From the NCBI GenBank assembly GCA_001179505.1, contig CDMY01000982.1:124001-188000 (forward strand): a DNA stretch of 64,000 bases, given 5' to 3'. Under the pieces are notes generated by a model that searched no databases, had not been told where the DNA came from, and worked only from the letters and a program-made list of their open reading frames with translations. This DNA is from Vitrella brassicaformis (taxonomy: Eukaryota > Sar > Vitrellaceae). The first letter of the stretch is position 1, and the number at the start of each line of letters is the position of its first letter. Below are positions 1 through 11,505 of the stretch, piece by piece. The position numbers and the translations under genes were made by a program.

Positions 1-3000
1 TGCAGGAGCTGGACACCTACCTCCGTGCCCCCCTGCTGGTCCCCACATGGGTCTCCAGCGGCGTGGCAGAAGACGACATGGACGATGAGGACGAGGGAGA
101 GACAGAGACGGAGGGGCGGCAGGTGGTCGGCCCACGGGTGTTCCTCACCCACAAGTCGCCCTGGCAGTGGGGGGAGTACCACCACTCGCAGCCATCCAAC
201 AAGAAAGACCTCATCTGCAAATGGTGGGTATGATAAGAGAGGGAGAGAGAGAGAGAGAGAGAGGCCGGGAGAGAGTGTGCGTGTGTCGTGTGTAATGCAT
301 CAGCTACTTCATGGCGGCCTGCTGGGCGAGAGAGGTCCTCAACACGCTCGCATCGGCCTACGACCACTTCCTCAATCAGCGGGCGGTGTTCCGCGCTAAG
401 AACAAGGCCAGGCAGCGACGGTCGGGTGCGCGTAGTGGTGGTGCTGGTGTGTTCTCGCCGATGAGGGGGATGATGGAGGAGGATCCCACGGTGGAGGTCA
501 AGATGCTGCACAGACTGATGCAACAGTAAGTTGGTTGGTGTGCGTCTGCTGGAGAGTGAGATGTGTTTGTGTGTGTGTGCGTGGGTGTGTTTGTGTGTGT
601 AGGTACGAGATGTGTGTGGGGATAGAGGAGTCCCTCGAGCTGGCCGTCCGGCTCCACCCCGCCTTCAAGCTGCCCTCATCAGAGCTCCCACCAAACGCAC
701 AAGACATCACCGACATCATGCAGGCACGCACCTCTCCATCCCCTCCTCCCACCCCACACATATGGCTATTCATTTGTGTGTTTGTGTCGCCAGGGAGGGA
801 GGGAATCGTTCAGAAGCGCTGCTGGTGGTGCTGGTGGTGGGGGTGCGGCCGCCAAGCCGAAGGCCGCTGCCAAGAATGGAGGCAAGGGCGGAGGCAAGAC
901 AGAGAAGGAACACCAGATCAAGACAGCAGGTACACACACCCCCATCCATCCATCCATCCGTCCATGCCTCCCTCTGCCGGTGTCGGTCCACAGAGCACGT
1001 GTTGCGTCAGCTGCCTCCGGTTTCCCCCAAGGTGCTGCACCTGCTGCGCGTCCTCACTTTGCGGCCCAACGAGGACGTCGACATGGATGTGCCGATGCCC
1101 GAGCTGTCCCCGCCCACCCTCATCCGGCTGGTGGCCCTGCTGCGGCACACCATGCGCCTCACCTTCTACGCGCAGCCCTTCCTGTGTGTGGATGTGGGCG
1201 CAAAGGAGGCCGCCACAGCCAAGGACAGCAAGAAGAAAGACGTAATCGCAAGGCACCCCACCATACCACCCACCCACACCCCATATAGGTGTGTGTGTGT
1301 GTGGATGTCAGGATGACGAAGCGTTCGATCAGGCCCACACACACCGTGCTGTGTACCGGTTTGTGCCGTCGAGTCGCGCGCGAGGAGGCGGCGGGCTGGT
1401 GGCGACGCTCGGCGGTGTGGGGAGCCGCGAGCACGAGGCGAGTGTTGTGGGTGAGGGCGGGATTGGGCTGGTGGAGGTGTCGCTGATGCTGCTGCGGAAG
1501 GTTCTCGGAGAGAGGGTCAACGAACTGCATCAGTTCAAGGTAAGCCTGCAGGAATGTGGTAAGTCTTTGCGTGTGGGTGGTGGGTGGAGAGTTTCTGTGC
1601 TTGTGTGTGTGTGTCTCTGTCTCTCCTTCGCTGTGTCTCTGTGTGTGTGTGTGTAGGATACTCAGCTAGCCGATCGCAATGAGAACGAGCAAGCAAAGGT
1701 GGGTGCATGGGCACGCGCTTATTGCATTGCGTGTGTTGGATACGCTCGTGTGTTGGTTGTGTGCGCTGCAGGTGTGTGAGTTGTGTGAGGAGCTGGAGAG
1801 CATCCTGCTCGCCTTCGGAGACTTCATCTACTTCCTACCGACACTCATACACATCAAGTGAGAACATAAGCCAACCAACCCTCCCTCCCCGTCCCCACTC
1901 TCTCTCTCTCTTTGAAGGCCCTCTGGCGTCCGGTGTGCATCCTCAGTGTTAGCCGCCGCCTCCACGGCCATCCAAGACACCCAACAACAACAACAGCAGC
2001 AGCAGCAGCCGGGAGAGGATGACATGGAGTGCGATGGCGACAATGACGGAGAGGGAGGCGGTGGTGATGGTGACAACTCCCCCGGCACTCTGCGCAAGTT
2101 CATCGAGGAGAGGGAGGGGCGCCTGGTGGAGGAGAGGCGGCGCTTCGGCCAGCCGTCGAGCAGCAAAGGCAACGACTACATGCTGCACAACATTTGGAGG
2201 GTCAGTGAGGGAATCGATGTATGTGGGCGGGTCAGAAGAGGAAACACGGAGAAGAGACAGACAGACAGACGGATAAGCAGCCAAAATTGATGTATGTGTC
2301 TGTGTGTGTGTCCGTCTGTGCGTCTGTGTGTGCAGAAGGGTCCAGGCGACGACGCACAGGACCGTGGTGACGACATGTACGATGACAATGACGACGGCCA
2401 GGACGACATGCACCTCGAATTCGCTCCCCCGATGCCCCCCTACCCAAACCAGCACCACCACCACCACAACAACAACAACGCTGGCTTCGACGACATTCCT
2501 CTGCTGGCCAAGGAGGAGCGGCGCATCAGCGAGGCCTATGCCGACGGCGGTGCGTGGCGGGGCCTGAAGCAGGCCATGGCGGCCTATGGGAGGAGTTTGA
2601 AGGCGCTGGTGACCATGGAGGGCTTTCCTTCGCTGAGCGTGACGATGCTCGCGCAGGACTACCTTGTGCAGGTGAGCTGGTGCAGGGGGGAGAGGGGTGC
2701 TCGCCATTGGATATGTTTCTCTTTTTCCTTTTTTCTCTCTCTTTCTGTGTGTGTGGGTGTCAGCTGCTGAAGGTGCATGCGTTGATTTCGGCCAGGCTGA
2801 GGCGCCACAGCCACAACAACAATGCTGCCAAGAAGGACGGGGAGGCCATCAAGACGACGTTGCACGAAGTGACCGACCAACTGCTGTGCCGCGCCTGGAG
2901 CCAACTGGACGTCAAGTACAGACCCGCTGTAAGTCTGCCTTTCTGTCTGTCCGTCCGGCGTGAACACGCTGACGTGTGTGATGTGCAGCTGATGTTTGAG

Positions 3001-4005
3001 GCGTTGAAGGTGTCATTGGAGCACGGCAAGACCACCGCGGCGAACATGATCAAGAGGTTCGCCAACAGCGCACTCCCGCAGATCAGACAGCACTACAGAC
3101 GCAAAGTCAAAAACGACACAGAAGGAGGAGACAAAGTAAGCCACCCACACACGCCAAGAGAGAGGGGGAGAGAGAGAGAGAGAGAGAGAGGCATGTGTCT
3201 GTGTGTGTGTGTGTGTTGTGTGTTGTGCTTGATATGCTATGTAAGAAGAAGAAAAAGAAGAAGAAGGACAAAGACAACGATGAGGAGGCCGAGGACTTCC
3301 CCGCGCCCAAGGACTTCGAATGCCTCGACAAACAGAACTTTGCTGCCTTCTACAAGTACATCCATACGCACAAGATAACGCATACGCATACACTCCATGT
3401 GTGTGTGTGTGTGTGGCGGACACACAGGGTCATGTTGGAGCAGGTCAATAGCGTGTTGCGTGCAGAGGTGGTGCAGCCCCTCAGCGAATACATCAAAAAG
3501 AAAAGCGCACTGAAAGAGCTCATCAAAAAAGCGGTAGAGGCAGAGAGAGGGAGGGAGAGATGACGCACATCCATAGGTACTCTGAATGCAGGCGAAGGAA
3601 GAGAGCCTGGCTGATGAGGAGACCAAGAAGAACACTCCACTCGGTCGCGTCAAGGCCGCCATCCACCGCACCTGCGCCCTCGTCGACTCGTGGAAAGCCC
3701 TCATCGAGTTCACCAAATACGACCCCTCATCGTACCCCTCACACACACGCACACGCACAGAGAGAGAGAGAGAGATGCATGAGACACATGGATGGATGGA
3801 TGTGTATATGTGCAGGACGTTGCTGCGTCACGCCATGACGGTCGGCCGGCGCACGATGGAGTCTTTGACCAAGATATTGGGTCTGGTGCCGGCCTTGCTG
3901 CTGGCCGAGGACTTCCGAGACGACATCAAAGACATACTCACGACCATACGGCGGGTGGGCACTTTACCAGGCCATCCATCCACACACACAGACCTACACA
4001 CACAG

Positions 4006-4042
<37 letters not shown>

Positions 4043-5135
4043 AGAGCCTTATACATACGGCCGTGCTATCTCTCTGTCTCTCTGTGTGTCTGTAGGTGCT
4101 GAACCACTTCGGCAAGATCCGCGTTGAGGTCAAGGAGCGCAAGCTCACCGCCCTCGACAAGTACCTCGCCCCTCTCGCCCGCGACCACGAGGCACTCCTG
4201 TCCAAGCTGCAGCACGAGTTCAGAGAGGACCAGGACACCAACAAACTCAACAAAAAGGGCGCCGCACTCGAGCTCCGTAAGTACGGACGGCTGGGAGGGA
4301 GGGAGGGAGGGAGGGAGGGAGAAAGAAAGCCACATCCCTCTCTCCTGCTGCGACGTCCATGTATCGATCTCATCCATGTCTCCCGATCCCCTCTCTCTCT
4401 CTCTGTGTGTGTGTCTGTCTGTGTGTGTGTGTGTGTGTGTGTTGAATGTCAGGAGCACCGGCGATGAGGAACATGCAGAACCAGAAGATCGACGGCGTGC
4501 TCTACGACCTCGACCAAGAAGATGATGACAACGACAACAACGATGACGAGCAGGAAGCAGAAGACGGCCAAAACGAGGACGACGACCGCCCCAAGCAGAA
4601 GCACAAACAGCACAAGAAGAACAAGAAGAAGAGACCACGACAGCCAGGTGAGCACGAGGAGGGCGAGGAGGGCGAGGAGGGCGAGGGGGGTGAGGACGAC
4701 CAGCAGCCAGACGACAACGATGAAGAGCCCCGGAAGCGCAAGAAGAAACAGAAGAAGAAGAAGGACAAACACCCACAGCAGGAGGAAGACCAAGAGGGAG
4801 AGGGGGAGGGGGAGGGTGGCGAGGCAGCAGATGAAGAGGAGCAGCAAGACCACCGGCACAAGAAGAAGGACAGGGACAAGAACAAGAACAAGAAGAACAA
4901 GCCAGCCCCAGCACCCGTTATCGTCAAGCGTGAGCATGATGGAGACGCAGATGGCGAGGGTGACGGCCACGATGATGACGACACGCCACCCGCCCCACAA
5001 CCCCCCAAGAAGCAAAAGAAACAGCAGCAGCAGCAGCAGCAGGAGGCCGCTGCCAAGGCCAAGCCGAAGCTCCGTCCACAGGGGCTGCAGCGCGACACCG
5101 GCCGCCAGTTGCATGAGTCGATTGCTCAGCGGTAG
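1..5135 (+). CDS. FANCD2: FANCD2-like Fanconi anemia protein, 3' part
   Basis: C-terminal part of a FANCD2 homologue, the chromatin protein that is monoubiquitinated during interstrand crosslink repair. The 5' end lies outside the window. The first exon (from base 3) reads QELDTYLRAPLLVPTW. The next gives FMAACWAREVLNTLASAY, matching the family's 'NWFREVVNAF' segment, then MLHRLMQQYEMCVGIEESLE. Later exons match in order: FAAFYKYI near 3340, ALVDSWKALIEFTKYD near 3685, TLLRHAMTVGRRTMESLTKI near 3830, and VLNHFGKIRVEVKERKL from 4096. At least ten exons are separated by short microsatellite-filled introns; one clear intron is 3955-4095. The last exon (about 4453-5135) encodes a roughly 227-residue tail of alternating acidic and Lys-rich runs, ending at TAG 5133-5135. 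Assignment rests on motif order recalled from the family, not an alignment. The basic/acidic tail is longer than the acidic tail known from animal FANCD2. Confidence 0.75.
4293..4320 (+). repeat. (GGGA)n run in FANCD2 intron
   Basis: About seven GGGA units on the sense strand just inside an intron of the FANCD2-like gene. Four or more closely spaced G triplets could form a G-quadruplex in the pre-mRNA. The 3' part of the same intron is TCTC/TGTG-rich. Confidence 0.85.
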
Positions 5136-6070
5136 ATAGCTCAGCGGTGGATGGATGGATGGTCGGGTAGTGTAGTGTAGCTTTCGTCACATCACAGCAC
5201 ATGGGTTCCAGCCATCCCCCAGTGCGTGAGACAGTTCTCTATCGGTTCTATCGGTTGATTGAATCCTCGTGTACGTGGCGGCTGTTGTCGATCGATTCAT
5301 ATACACACTGATGTGGTGTGTCCAAAAAGAAATCATGCACGTGTCCATCCATCATACGTACAGGCCATCAGACATAGAAAGTCCTCCCTCTTGTCGCCCT
5401 CCCGCCCTCACTACCCCTTCCCCATTCCCACACACACACAGATGCACACAGGCAAGTATGCACACCTACCCGGACCTTGTGTGTTCCGGGCATTTACTCG
5501 TTGTCTCACAGTCAGTCTTCGCGCTGTCGTGTCTTCGGTCGATGAAGCCTGCGACGGCACAGCTGCCACTCTTGGAAGACCAGCAGCTGTGACGTCACCC
5601 ACTTCATCACCAGACCCGACACGCCGACCGACAGACACAGGTAAGCTGGAATCGATACAATCAAGCCTCACACGGCAGCCAGCCACTGCACACGCAGCCA
5701 GCAGCCAGCCACAACCTAATCTTCCCCCCACATTCACTCAGAAAGTGGTCAGCCGCCCCAGCCAGCCATTCGGAAACAGACGCACGAGTGAAAACCACAC
5801 CTGGCCTGCCTGCATCCAAACATACATCGAGCCGATCGTACAGCCAGGCAGGCAGCCGACGGCAAAAATACTCCACCCCCCCATCCATCACATAGATCCA
5901 TCCGTTCATTCATGTGTGCGTACGTTACTCACCCATCCATCCATCCATCAACAACAATACAGCCAGGCCGCGTGCACATGACTGTGCAACCCCTCCCCTC
6001 CCCGCCGCTTCCGTCCGCCATCCCCGGCTGCCTCAACCAACCTACTTGTCTACCTGTCTAAAGTAGCCAC
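5136..6070. other. Convergent intergenic region
   Basis: Lies between the 3' ends of the FANCD2-like gene (+) and the MLF gene (-). It holds CCATCCATC tetranucleotide runs (for example 5933-5954) and CA-rich patches. A 240-codon open frame on + (5259-5981) is low-complexity Thr/Pro/Ser/His sequence with no recognisable domain and is treated as non-coding or UTR. Confidence 0.6.
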
Positions 6071-7283
6071 TCACTGGTGGTATGTGCGCCCCTCCCGCCC
6101 GCTGCCAGTGCGGCCATAGCTACGGCGAGACCCAGACGACTGCCCGTGGCTGGTGATGCGTTCGCGACGGCCCCTGGGGAGAGGGGGAGGCGGGAGGGCC
6201 TCCTGCTCCTCGTCACCAGCACCGCCACCACCGTACTCGTCCAGGTCCATGACGCGGGGCATCCGTGGCTCATGCTGCTCCTCCCGCTCCCGTCTGTAGC
6301 GCCTCGTGTCCTGGTCGCGCAGTTGTGTGTTGGTGGCGGTGTTGGGGTAGGATGGCAGGGACTGATTGCCTTGGTACCAGGCGTGCTCCAGGGAGTGGCC
6401 GTGGCGCTGCGGCAGGCTGTGCCGGCGACGCGCCTCAAAATCGGCTGATTGATATGAGGAACCAGGCAAGGACACACACAGAGCACAGAATGTGCGGGTG
6501 TTTCTTTCTTGCGTGTATGTCCTCTCCTGTGTGAGTGAGTGTCGTCACCTACCATCGAACTGAGGGGCCTGGTGCTCCGTCATGCCCTTGTACAGGTCCG
6601 TCTCGCGCTCCTGACCTGCACCACACACACACAGATATGGGCAGGGGGATGCACGACGAGCATCAAGTGTACTGGTTTTCTCTCACCCGAGTGGCGGTTG
6701 CGCTCCTTGATGACCTTGCGGCCTCTCTCGCGGAGGTGGCGCTCGAGAGCCATCTTATCCACACCCGTGCTGCTGTTGGTGTAAGCCTGCTGCGTCTCAC
6801 GAAGGCCCTCCTGCCACACCACACACACGACAACACACACTCGGGTGCGTGTGTTCGCTTAATCAATCTAGCGAGTGCGTCGAGTGCCTGGAACGTTCCC
6901 TCCCTCCGTACCTGGTGGTCTCCCATAGTGCTCTGGGCGTACTTCTCTGTGTGAACCTGCCCGTCCTGCCCCGTGCTCTGCTTCATCATCATGACCTGGC
7001 TGCTGTAGAAGCCCCCTCCACCTCCCTGGTGAGCCATCATGCCCTCGATGCCGTCTCCCATGCGCCCCATCACGCTGCCGAACCGAGGCATCAGGCTGTC
7101 GAAGGACGGGAACCCGCCCATCATTCCCATCATGCCGCTGCGCTCTCCTCTCGGGAAGAAGGAGTCGAACGGCATCATGTCGCGGTCCATCTCGTGCATC
7201 GCGGCGGCCATCGCGTCCAGAGGAGAACCGCCCAGCGAACCGAAGGGTGCGATTTCGCCAAAATGGTCACGTCGGCGTGACAT
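6071..7283 (-). CDS. MLF: Myeloid leukemia factor (MLF) family protein
   Basis: MLF1/MLF2-type protein, a family tied in animals to transcription regulation, 14-3-3 binding and protein aggregates. The first exon (6912 upward) encodes a Met/Gly/Phe-rich region with MMPFDSFFPRGERSGMMGMM, then SSQVMMMKQSTGQDGQVHTE. Exon 6687-6810 holds the family signature LRETQQAYTNSSTGVDKMAL followed by ERHLRERGRKVIKERNR, which aligns with the 'KETRKAM..SDSGLEKMAIGHHI..RAHVIKK' block of MLF1. Exon 6553-6615 gives GQERETDLYKGMTEHQAPQF. The last exon is Arg- and Gly-rich and ends at TGA (6071-6073). The start chosen is the Met of MSRRRDHFGE at 7283; an in-frame Met at 7352 is possible. The gene is divergent from RING copy 1, whose ATG lies 250 bp away. 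Family assignment is confident; function here is inferred from the family. Confidence 0.85.
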
Positions 7284-7533
7284 GCTGAATGAGTCTGGCC
7301 TATAGGCTGTTGCTATTCCTCTGAGCACTCCGTTTCTCTCGTCTGAAAGCATCCAAGCCCAAAAGCTCGCTTCTGTCGTCCTGTCGTAGCGCGCATGGGA
7401 ATTTCCGGTGCAGACGCATGCGCTTCGGCTGTCGTGTGTCGAGAAGATTGATCTGCGTCACAACTCGCCATCGCGCGTGGCATCTGGCAGCAGTCTGGCG
7501 GCATCTGGCCGCGAGTGAGAGCGACCCCAACCA
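7284..7533. promoter_or_regulatory. Divergent promoter region MLF / RING copy 1
   Basis: A 250 bp gap between two divergent start codons, likely a shared promoter. It contains AAGCTCGC at 7363-7370, a near copy of a motif seen in several other upstream regions of the window. No TATA box is obvious. If the MLF start at 7352 is used, the gap shrinks to 181 bp. Confidence 0.4.
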
Positions 7534-10500
7534 ATGTGCGACCATCCGCTAGATCTATCCAACGGCCGGGTCTGTACCACTGCCCGGGCAGCCATTGATG
7601 ACCTGTGCGAAGACCTTCGCTCCACCACACAAGATGTCGAGCTGGACTTGAAGCTGCTCAGAGAGTATGCCCACACCGCGATAGAGATTCAACGCCACTG
7701 CGCCTCCTGCCGATGGCGAGTGCAAATGGACATTATCCAGCAGCTCTGCGAGGACGCCCTGCTTGCGCGATTGCTCTCCATCTTCTCGGATCTCACCGAC
7801 CGCGAGCGCCACCAGGCTGCGGGTGACCTGCTCATGATTATCTGGCGGCTGAACGATAACCTCGGCACCCATCCCTTCAGTCAGAAGCTCATCTCGGCCG
7901 CTGGGTCGTCTCGCAACCTCATCTCGACGCTGGCGCGCGTCGTCGAAGATGAAGTCGAGCCCCCGGTAGAGCAGCGCCAGCTGTCGTTTCAAGACTCGCT
8001 TGTGTTCCTTTGGCTGACAGAGGTGATGCGGGAGGGCAGGCGGTGCGGCAACGCGACCGATTTCCGGGACTACCTTGTGGAGCACCATCCATCGCTGCTG
8101 AGGATCTTGCTGGCATGGGCAGAGGCCCATCTGGCCAGCGACGCAGCACTGGTGGCGCTACTCACTTCCCTCAGCGTCATGTTCGAGACACGCAACACAC
8201 AACGCAATCGCCACAACCAAGACGGCCCGCCCTTCCCACCCATTCGCATGCCACCCTTTCTGTGGGCGGGGCTGTGGGAAGTGCTGATCAAGATAATGAT
8301 CCGGCAGGAAACATCAACACGCGGCGACAACGACGAAGTGTAAGGGGCCGGCAATGGCAGACGCGGAGGCAGGGCAGCTGACACATGAGATGCCTGTTTG
8401 TTGTTTGTCTGCCTGAATGAGTGCAGCCATGCAACGACCATTTCTCTGCTTATCTGTACCATCGTCGAGTGGCTGAAGGCCGCAGGTGGGAGGCAAGGGA
8501 GAGGGGGCACGTCTACCTACCTGTCTGTATGATGCTGTTGTCATGACGTCAGGGTCCGAAGATGACTGCATTGAGTACATTAATGTCCTAGAAAATCGGG
8601 TGTTTCCCGAGGTGGACAAATTGGCGGGCATCCTCACGTCGCCAGACGCTCCGCAGGAGCTGCGCCGCAGTGCTGCGCTCTGTGTCGAACGCATATTCCG
8701 TCGTTGTCATGATTTCATGGGTCTCATGAGTGGTGAGTGAGATCACAAGAGTACGCAGCTAAAACACGTATCTATGGCATTCCTCCCTCTGTCCGTTGGT
8801 CCATCGGCAGATTATCGGCCCAGCGAGCCCGTCGAGCGCCTCATGCGTTCCCCCGGGGCGCTAAAGGCGTTTGTTCAGCATATACGCGCGGCGGTGGACT
8901 ATCCATTCGCACTCGCTCTCCCCGGCATCGTCGCTCGTAAGCGTCGCGGGCGTCATGTGATGAGAATGTCGTCATGCGTGTCTTGGCTTGCAGGGTGTGG
9001 CTACAGAGATGAAGTGTACGCTGCCGGGTGTATCTCCCTGCTGGCGAGCGTCGCCGAGGGCAAGCACAGGGGCACCGAGGGCAAGCACATGTTAGAGAAT
9101 ACAGCCGGCTTCTGCGCAGTGGCATGTCTGTACCTGGTCGGCGAGAAACCCGACGACATGACTGATGCGCTGGCTAAGGTGAGGAAGAGAATGAGTGGCT
9201 CAACAGGCAGGCAGGCGGGCAGGCAGGCAGAGGCGGGCCGGTATGCTGTGTAGACACACTCACTCTCCACCCCCACCCCCACCCCCCTGTGTTTGTGTCT
9301 GAGTGTGCGGCAGATTGCCGTGCGTGAGGGTCTTCCGGCCGCTCTCTGTGAGATATGCATCATGTGCTTCGAGCACCTATCGGATGCGGATAAGGTGAAA
9401 CAATTTGTCGACTTTACTCTCAACACACTCCGCGCGCTCGTCGCGTAAGTGGACTTCACCCAGCCTCACATGTACCTGCCTGGATGCAGTGCTCTTCTGG
9501 GTATGTTTTGCTCTCCTCTGCAGTTATGGTGATCGAGTGAGCAGCAGGCGCGGCTCATTCCGGCCCAACACCGTCACGCAGGCCATCCTGCAGCACGAAT
9601 CAATCAAGACGATGCGCGCGGCTGGCCGGCAGCCGAAAGGACGACGGAAGGCACACCACCAGCAGCAGCCGACAGTGCCCAAGGAGGTGGGAAATGATGC
9701 ACATGGACGGTTCAAACATGTCGTGGCGATGCATGTGTTGTGTGTCAGTTGTTGGATTACTTTGACGAAATAGAGAATGCTGCGAACGAGCGGGCCGATG
9801 CGCAGCTGATGGCGGACCTTGGCATTGACGACGGTCATGAGGGGGCTAAGCAGCCGATCAGCAGTACCAAGAGCGGCAAGAGTAAGGGCAAGCTCAAGGG
9901 CGCTACGGCAGCTAAGGAGGACACCAAACAGGCACCGTTGGCCAGGTCAGCACAGGCAGACTGAAGAAGAGGGCGTCCAAACAGATGGTGACATGTGTGT
10001 TTGTGTCTTTGTCGACAGCGTCTCTGCCACCGGCACATTGGACGACCACAGCGAGCAGCAGGAGGACACGGAAGAGCATCATGACCTCCCCGGTCCCCTC
10101 AGCCCATCGCCCTCCTCGCCTCCCCGACCATCGTCGGCAGCTGGCGGCCCCTCTGTGTCCGAGGATGCCGCCGAGTTGACTGGTCTCGACATCAACAACG
10201 GCAAGAAAGCAAAAGCCAAGAGGCGCGGCAAAGTGGCCAAGAACGCTCAGGCCACTGTTGCCAATGACGAGGCAGACGAAGGCAACTACCAGGCAGACGT
10301 CGGCGCTCCACCGCCCCGTCCTCCCCAACCGACGTCACACGTGTCGGCCGATGCGGATGGCGGCAGTGGGCTGCAGCAAGCCTCGAATCATGACGACGGC
10401 ATACATGTCAGCTGCAGACAGAGAGGCAAGGCCAATCTAGCGGCTCAAGGGGACCATCGTGAGCTGCCCTTCTCGCTGCCCCCTCCCCCACCCTTCCCTG

Positions 10501-10920
10501 CCCCCACTGCACCCCCCCCACCACCACCACCGCCTCCATCCACCGTCCCATCATCGTCCCCTGCCCGGCCACCTGCTGCTGCAGCTGCTGCTGCTGCGTC
10601 ATCATCACCTGGCGGCGGTGCTTTTGAAGGGAAAGAGATCAAGTGCTGTGTGTGCCTGGTGAATGCGCCCGACATCCTGCTGCTACCTTGCCGACACAAA
10701 GTGAGCACAGCGAATGAGAGAGAGAGGTGCCGGCTGACAACTGATTTGTACATCGTGTAACTTATGGCTGGTGGTGGGTGTTGGTGCAGGTTGTGTGTGG
10801 GGAGTGTTTTGATAAGTGGATGGCCCCCATGCCACGAGAAGACCGAATCTGCCCCGAACACACGTACGCATTACTTATATATATGTATATATACACATAT
10901 ACACATACACATCTATGTAC

Positions 10921-10959
<39 letters not shown>

Positions 10960-11022
10960 CGTGTTCGGTGCACATGTTGCAGCTGCCGACAGCCCTACTC
11001 AGAGGCAACACGTATCCTGTAG
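7534..11022 (+). CDS. RING-finger family protein, copy 1 (RINGF-1)
   Basis: First of three paralogues in the window. Exon 1 starts at ATG 7534 and ends near 8340. The N-terminal ~550 residues are Leu/Ala-rich helical sequence suggesting ARM/HEAT-like repeats, with no catalytic motif. A conserved central block follows: YGDRVSSRRGSFRPNTVTQA, then ILQHESIKTMRAAGRQ, a Gln tract and LLDYFDEIENAANERA. A long low-complexity exon (10018-10700) contains acidic, Lys-rich and poly-Pro stretches. The C-terminus is a C3HC4-type RING split by introns: IKCCVCLVNAPDILLLPCRH, KVVCGECFDKWMAP, then ICPEHTCRQPYSEATRIL and TAG at 11020-11022. The final zinc pair is spaced C-x4-C instead of the usual C-x2-C, so zinc binding or the last splice junction is uncertain. 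Inferred role: E3 ubiquitin ligase with a helical substrate-binding N-terminus. Unlike copies 2 and 3, it lacks a coiled coil before the RING. Confidence 0.8.
10866..10962. repeat. Compound (TA)n/(CA)n/(TG)n microsatellite in last intron of RINGF-1
   Basis: TA, CA and TG dinucleotide runs fill the last intron (donor after 10862, acceptor AG at 10981-10982). The intron separates the two halves of the final RING zinc pair. Confidence 0.85.
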
Positions 11023-11505
11023 ATCTATCTTCTGCTGTAGTCACAGCTGTCAGGTTCGTGTATGGGTCATTACGGCTTTGTCTATCGGATACATGTGCAG
11101 TGTGTGGCCGTTTATCGGTGTGGCTTGGTTTGGTTTGGTCGCATGCGCTTGGTGTATGATTTTTCTGCATTCTTCTTGTCGGTGCATTCGTTCAATGTAT
11201 GCCGCTGCTCTGTGTGCTGTCGGTCGATGCACCGTCATGTGTGTGTATGAGAACACGCTGTGGACCATCATCGTACGGATGATAGAGGGAGAGAGGAGGT
11301 CATGGGTGCTGCGGTGCGTGTACAAAAGTGTCTCCTTGTCTTGTCTCATGTATCCCGATAGACGGACGAAAGACTCACGCTCTTGTGGAATGAGGCCATA
11401 TTTATGTTTGTGTAAGCGCCACTCATGAACAGTCTTCCAGAGGCAACGTGCCAAATATACAACCAGTCGACAAGACATGTACCCACACATATGGACCTCC
11501 CTCTC
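11023..11505. other. Convergent intergenic region
   Basis: Lies between RINGF-1 (+) and the IQ-motif gene (-). No coding signal is convincing; it probably holds both 3' UTRs. Confidence 0.6.

Noticed and set aside
4449-5114. Long minus-strand open frames with Leu/Val-rich 'membrane' sequence opposite the FANCD2 tail
   Set aside because: They are the antisense of Lys/Glu/Asp-rich codons, which always gives Leu/Val/Phe/Ser; not real membrane proteins.
5259-5981. 240-codon open frame on +
   Set aside because: Low-complexity Thr/Pro/His/Ser composition from CCAT and CA repeats, no splice context, no domain.
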